Shown: one piece after another, positions 60,311-64,000 of the stretch | Layout: each line of letters begins with the position of its first letter | Numbering within the stretch: position 1 is the stretch's first letter | Assembly (NCBI RefSeq): GCF_000974485.1 | Contig: NZ_BBOM01000011.1 | Coordinates: 619,347 to 683,346 of the forward strand | Reading direction: 5' to 3' | Source of the DNA: Streptomyces sp. NBRC 109706 | GTDB lineage: Bacteria > Actinomycetota > Actinomycetes > Streptomycetales > Streptomycetaceae | DNA length: 64,000 nt | The notes under the pieces: generated by a model | What the model saw: the letters and a program-made list of their open reading frames with translations, nothing else | The model's database searches: none | What the model was told of the DNA's origin: nothing | Made by a program: the position numbers and the translations under genes

Positions 60311-61333
60311 ATGACGACATCCGAAGGGCAGCGGTCCATCGGGTTCCTCGGCACCGGCTCCTATGTGCCGGCCCGCGAAGTGTCCAACGAGGAAGTCGCC
60401 GAGCGCGTCCCCGACATCACCGCCGACTGGATCGTCCGCAAGACCGCGATCCGCAGCCGCCGCTACGCCGCCCCCGACGAGGCGACCTCCGACCTCGCCG
60501 CACACGCCGCCCGCGCCGCCCTCGCCGACGCCGGCCTCACCGCCGACCGCATCGACCACCTCATCGTCTCCACCTCCACCGGCGACCACCCCCAACCACC
60601 CACCGCCAGCATCGTGCAACACCTGATCGGCGCCCACGACGCCGGCTGCTTCGACATCAACGCCGTCTGCGCCGGCTTCGTCTACGGCGTCGAACTCGCC
60701 CGCTCCCTCGTCGCCGCCAACCCCGGCAGCCGGGTCCTGGTGATCGCCGCCGACCTGTACTCCAGAATCCTCGACTTCGACGACCGCCGCACCGCCGTCC
60801 TCCTCGGCGACGGCGCGGGAGCCGTCGTCGTCGGCGAGGTCGACGCCGGACACGGCCTCCTCGCCACCGAACTGTCCACCCGGGGCGACGCCCAGGACCT
60901 GATCAAGGTCCACGCCGGCGGCAGCCGCATCCCCACCACCGCCGAAACCGTCGCCGAGGGCGCCCACTACTTCACCATGCGGGGCCGCGGCGTCCGGGAC
61001 TTCGTGATGACCCATGTGCCGCCCGCGCTGGAGAAACTCCTCGCCGACGCCGGCTTCACCCCGGCCGACGTCAGCTGCTTCGTGCCCCACCAGGCCAACG
61101 GGGTGCTGCTCGACGAACTCGTCGGCCGCTGCGAACTCCGCGACGCCACCACCGCCCGCATCCTCGAACGCTACGGCAACATCGGCAGCGCCTCCGTTCC
61201 CGTCGCCCTCGACGACGCCGCACGCGCCGGGCACATCGCCCCCGGCGACCTCGTCCTGCTGTCCGCCTTCGGCGGCGGCATGTCCATGGGCAACAGCCTG
61301 CTGCGCTGGGCCCCACCCAGGGAGCCCGCATGA
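60311..61333 (+). CDS. FabH-like 3-oxoacyl-ACP synthase III (KAS III)
   Basis: A 340-residue KAS III with an intact triad: Cys120 in NAVCAGF, His in VPHQANG and Asn in RYGNIGSAS. It condenses a short acyl-CoA with malonyl-ACP to a 3-oxoacyl thioester. Start ATG 60311 lies 2 bp after the CCR stop. Together with the dehydrogenase and CCR it forms a de novo alkylmalonyl-CoA set; acetyl, propionyl or isobutyryl priming would give ethyl-, propyl- or isobutylmalonyl-CoA. Primer choice cannot be read from the sequence. A dehydratase gene is missing and presumably comes from primary metabolism. Confidence 0.92.
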   Translation: MTTSEGQRSIGFLGTGSYVPAREVSNEEVAERVPDITADWIVRKTAIRSRRYAAPDEATSDLAAHAARAALADAGLTADRIDHLIVSTSTGDHPQPPTASIVQHLIGAHDAGCFDINAVCAGFVYGVELARSLVAANPGSRVLVIAADLYSRILDFDDRRTAVLLGDGAGAVVVGEVDAGHGLLATELSTRGDAQDLIKVHAGGSRIPTTAETVAEGAHYFTMRGRGVRDFVMTHVPPALEKLLADAGFTPADVSCFVPHQANGVLLDELVGRCELRDATTARILERYGNIGSASVPVALDDAARAGHIAPGDLVLLSAFGGGMSMGNSLLRWAPPREPA

Positions 61334-62190
61334 CGGCCGTCGAACGCGTCGGCGTCGTCGGCTGCGGCCTGATGGGCGCCGGCTTCGCCGAGGTCACCGG
61401 CCTCGCCGGCCTGGACGTCATCGTCCTCGCCACCGGCGAGCAGAGCGCCGCCCGCGGCCGACAACGACTCGCCGACTCCCTCGACCGCGCGGTACGCCGA
61501 GGCCGAACCACCGTCGCCGACCGGGACATCGCCCTGCGCCACATCACCTTCACCAGCGATATCAAGGACCTGAGCGACCGCCAGTTCGTCCTCGAAGCCG
61601 TCCCGGAACGCGTCCACGAAAAGCGGGCCCTCTTCGCCGAGTTGGACACGGTCGTCCAGGACCCCGACGCCATCCTCGCGTCCAACACCTCCTCCATCCC
61701 CATCATGAAGATCGCCGGCGCCACCCGCGACCCCGGCCGCGTCATCGGCGCACACTTCTTCAACCCCGTCCCCGCCATGCCCCTGGTCGAACTCGTCAGC
61801 TCCCTGCGCACCCACCCCACCACCCTGGAACGGACCAGGGCCTTCGTCACCGACACCCTCGGCAAACAGACCGTCCACGGCGCCGACCAGCCCGGCTTCA
61901 CCGTCAACGCGCTCCTCGTCCCCTATCTGCTGTCGGCCGTGCGGATGCTCGGCTCCGGCAGCGCCAGCGCCGAGGAGATCGACCGGGGCATGACCCTCGG
62001 CTGCGGCCACCCCATGGGCCCGCTCGCCCTAATCGACCTGATCGGCCTCGACACCATCGCCTCGGTCGCCGACGCCATGTACGAGGAGCTGAAGGAGCCC
62101 CTGTACGCGCCCCCACCCCGACTGCTGCGCATGATCGAGGCCGGCCGGCTCGGCAGAAAGACCCGGCAGGGCTTCCACACCTACTCCTGA
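61330..62190 (+). CDS. 3-hydroxyacyl(butyryl)-CoA dehydrogenase
   Basis: A 286-residue protein with an N-terminal NAD motif GCGLMGAG, the catalytic-region SNTSS and HFFNPVP (His-Asn pair), and the C-terminal dimerisation domain. It reduces acetoacetyl-CoA or a longer 3-ketoacyl thioester to the 3-hydroxy form on the way to the CCR substrate. ATG 61330 overlaps the KAS III stop by 4 bp (ATGA), so the two are translationally coupled. Confidence 0.92.
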   Translation: MTAVERVGVVGCGLMGAGFAEVTGLAGLDVIVLATGEQSAARGRQRLADSLDRAVRRGRTTVADRDIALRHITFTSDIKDLSDRQFVLEAVPERVHEKRALFAELDTVVQDPDAILASNTSSIPIMKIAGATRDPGRVIGAHFFNPVPAMPLVELVSSLRTHPTTLERTRAFVTDTLGKQTVHGADQPGFTVNALLVPYLLSAVRMLGSGSASAEEIDRGMTLGCGHPMGPLALIDLIGLDTIASVADAMYEELKEPLYAPPPRLLRMIEAGRLGRKTRQGFHTYS

Positions 62191-62208
62191 CCGGCGCACT
62201 CGACTACG

Positions 62209-63249
62209 GTGAACGACGTGCGAGCTGTGGTGTTCGACGCGTTCGGCGGGCCGCCCGGGATACGGGACGTGCCCGATCCGGCGGTGCCCGACGACGGGGT
62301 CGTCGTCCGGGTCGCGGCCACCGGGCTGTGCCGCAGCGACTGGCACGGCTGGATGGGCCACGACGAGGACATCGCCCTGCCCCATGTGCCGGGCCACGAA
62401 CTGGCCGGCCGGATCGAGGCGGTGGGGCCCCACGTCACCCGCTGGCGGGTGGGCGACCGCGTCACCGTCCCCTTTGTGAGCGCCTGCGGACGCTGCCCCA
62501 GCTGCGCCGCCGGCGACCACCAGATCTGCGAGCGGCAACGCCAACCCGGCTTCACCGACTGGGGATCCTTCGCCGAGCGGGTGGCGCTCCACCACGCGGA
62601 CATCAACCTCGTCGCCGTCCCCGACCGCATGGAATGGACCACGGCCGCCGCCCTCGGCTGCCGATTCGCCACCGCCTACCGCGCCGTCGTCGCACAGGGC
62701 CGGGTCAGGCCCGGCACCTGGGTCGCCGTCCACGGCTGCGGCGGCGTCGGCCTCTCCGCCGTCATGATCGCCGTCGCGGCCGGCGCCCTGGTCGTCGCGA
62801 TCGACACCCACCCCGAAGCCCGCGCCCTGGCCGCCGAGTTGGGCGCCGCCGTCTGCCTGGACGGAGACGACCCACCCGAGAGGATCGCCGAAGCCGTACG
62901 GGCCGCCACCGACGGAGGCGCCCACCTCTCGCTCGACGCGATCGGCTCACCGACCAGCTGCGCCGCATCCCTGCACGGCCTGCGCCGCCGAGGCCGCCAC
63001 GTCCAGGTCGGCCTGCTGCCGCACGGCGCCCGGCTGCCCATGGACCGCGTCGTCGCCCTGGAACTGGCCGTCCTCGGCAGCCACGGCATGGCCGCCCACG
63101 CCTATCCCGAGATGATGCGCGGGATCGACGCCGGCACACTCCGCCCCGAACTGCTGGTCCGCTCCACCATCCCCCTCGACGACGCCCCCGCCGCCCTCAC
63201 CGCCCTCACCGAGGGCTCCACCCCCGGCGTCACCGTGATCATCCCCTAG
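62209..63249 (+). CDS. zinc-dependent MDR alcohol dehydrogenase
   Basis: A 346-residue medium-chain dehydrogenase. Catalytic-zinc residues are in GLCRSDWHGW and GHELAG; the structural-zinc loop is CGRCPSCAAGDHQIC; the cofactor motif is GCGGVGLS. It starts 18 bp after the dehydrogenase gene, at GTG 62209 or possibly GTG 62218 (MRAVVFDAFGG, the common start of this family). Its role could be oxidation/reduction in tailoring or in the extender pathway; no substrate can be inferred. The stop codon TAG is part of a CTAG where an insertion sequence appears to begin. Confidence 0.85.
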   Translation: MNDVRAVVFDAFGGPPGIRDVPDPAVPDDGVVVRVAATGLCRSDWHGWMGHDEDIALPHVPGHELAGRIEAVGPHVTRWRVGDRVTVPFVSACGRCPSCAAGDHQICERQRQPGFTDWGSFAERVALHHADINLVAVPDRMEWTTAAALGCRFATAYRAVVAQGRVRPGTWVAVHGCGGVGLSAVMIAVAAGALVVAIDTHPEARALAAELGAAVCLDGDDPPERIAEAVRAATDGGAHLSLDAIGSPTSCAASLHGLRRRGRHVQVGLLPHGARLPMDRVVALELAVLGSHGMAAHAYPEMMRGIDAGTLRPELLVRSTIPLDDAPAALTALTEGSTPGVTVIIP

Positions 63250-64000
63250 TACTCCAGTTGCAGTTCGCTATCGCTGCTGGTCAGGAGCCTGTTTCTGAGT
63301 GTAGCGGTGTAACGGGCCGTTATCTTCAGCGGGTTCGTGACTTCGGGTGTGGCGGGCCGTTGTGCTGGTCGTGCAGGATGATGTGCAGCCCGATGTCTGG
63401 TTGTCGGAGCTGGAAGAAGTGCTCGTGCGGGTCGGCCACCGGTTCAGCCGGGTCGATCTGCGGCGGCGGATGCGCGCCTACGTGCGGGGCCTGCTCGGCC
63501 AGGTGGGCCGGAAGAACGGCTGGCAGCTGGCCGAGTACGCAGGTCACAGCACGCCGGCTGGGTTGCAGCACTTACTCGGCCGGGCGTGCTGGGATCCTGA
63601 CGAGTTACGGGATGACCTGCAGGAATACGTTGCTGAGAGGCTCGGGGATCGGGCTGGCGTGCTGATCGTCGATGACACGGGCTTCATCAAGAAGGGCACC
63701 ACGTCGGCTGGGGTGCAGCGGCAGTACTCCGGCACGGCCGGCCGCACGGAGAACTGCCAGATCGGCGTGTTCGCCGCCTACGCAACCAGCAAGGGGCGGG
63801 CACTGGTCGACCGGGAGCTGTATCTGCCGAAGTCCTGGACACAGGATGCGGACCGCTGCACCGCGGCGAAGATCCCCCACGAGCGGGAGTTCGCCACCAA
63901 GGGCGATCTCGCCAAGGTGATAGTGGCCCGCGCCCTGGCCTCACCCCTGCCGATCGCCTGGGTGACCGCGGATTCCGCCTACGGCCAGGAGTGGCGCTTT
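63250..64000 (+). mobile_element. IS701-family insertion sequence, left part
   Basis: Starts right after CTAG (63246-63249), which fits the YTAR target of IS701 elements. The first bases TACTCCAGTTGCAGTTCGC are the likely left end. The element continues beyond the window, so the right end and target duplication cannot be checked. Confidence 0.6.
63371..64000 (+). CDS. IS701-family transposase, 3' part missing
   Basis: 210 codons are open to the window edge. Recognisable is the family's DDE-region block DDTGFIKKGTTSAGVQRQYSG, followed by GRTENCQIGVFAAY and a later TADSAYG with the next acidic residue. I start at GTG 63371; GTG 63347 and 63362 are also in frame. It transposes the surrounding element. 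It is unrelated to polyketide synthesis and marks the right edge of the cluster or a later insertion. Confidence 0.85.
   Translation, partial: MQDDVQPDVWLSELEEVLVRVGHRFSRVDLRRRMRAYVRGLLGQVGRKNGWQLAEYAGHSTPAGLQHLLGRACWDPDELRDDLQEYVAERLGDRAGVLIVDDTGFIKKGTTSAGVQRQYSGTAGRTENCQIGVFAAYATSKGRALVDRELYLPKSWTQDADRCTAAKIPHEREFATKGDLAKVIVARALASPLPIAWVTADSAYGQEWRF

Overview
This looks like a high-GC actinomycete chromosome segment, almost certainly Streptomyces. The evidence is the very high GC, the dense GTG/ATG starts, a MurT/GatD pair, rare TTA leucine codons concentrated in pathway genes, and an IS701-type transposase. Most of the window is one modular type I polyketide gene cluster with its regulator, precursor-supply genes, tailoring enzymes and an exporter.

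Layout: 1-2947 is housekeeping flank (partial murT, gatD, a CtaG-like oxidase assembly protein). 3074-7011 holds a type II thioesterase, a divergent methyltransferase/GNAT pair and an acyl-CoA carboxylase beta subunit. 7080-12154 holds a LAL-type LuxR activator and a Tat-exported, probably bicovalent FAD oxidase. 13252-51604 holds four PKS genes encoding a KSQ loading module and seven extension modules ending in a thioesterase. 51604-54852 holds P450, SnoaL-like protein, ferredoxin, P450. 55078-58622 is an HxlR-controlled island: two paralogous NmrA-like reductases, a DHA2 exporter and the hxlR gene. 58935-63249 holds crotonyl-CoA carboxylase/reductase, KAS III, 3-hydroxyacyl-CoA dehydrogenase and an alcohol dehydrogenase. 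From about 63250 an insertion sequence runs off the window.

Reading the PKS colinearly: acetate starter (KSQ, malonyl AT); M1 methylmalonyl, DH-KR; M2 methylmalonyl, DH-ER-KR; M3 malonyl, DH-KR; M4 methylmalonyl, DH-KR; M5 malonyl, no reduction; M6 unusual AT (AAGH motif) with a dead DH (His to Tyr) and active KR; M7 malonyl, no reduction, TE. The predicted C16 backbone carries C14=C15, C10=C11 and C8=C9 double bonds, a C7 ketone, a C5 hydroxyl, an alkyl branch (ethyl or larger) at C4 and a C3 ketone. Release through the C5 hydroxyl gives a beta-keto-delta-lactone (4-hydroxy-5,6-dihydropyran-2-one). C16 is an allylic methyl, so P450 hydroxylation, oxidation by the exported FAD enzyme to an enal and attack by acidic C2 would close a 15-membered carbocycle. 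That is the ring size and lactone type I recall for the akaeolide/mangromicin polyketides. The product assignment is inference.

The most interesting non-coding signal is a four-copy promoter module: paired G-tracts followed by a -10-like hexamer with its start always 29 bp after the second tract. It lies before the carboxylase gene, the first PKS gene, the CCR gene, and in an unexpected antisense position between the regulator and the FAD oxidase gene. I read it as the probable LAL operator/promoter, linking precursor supply to the PKS. The LAL gene itself has at least three TTA codons, and several structural genes have TTA codons too, suggesting double bldA control.
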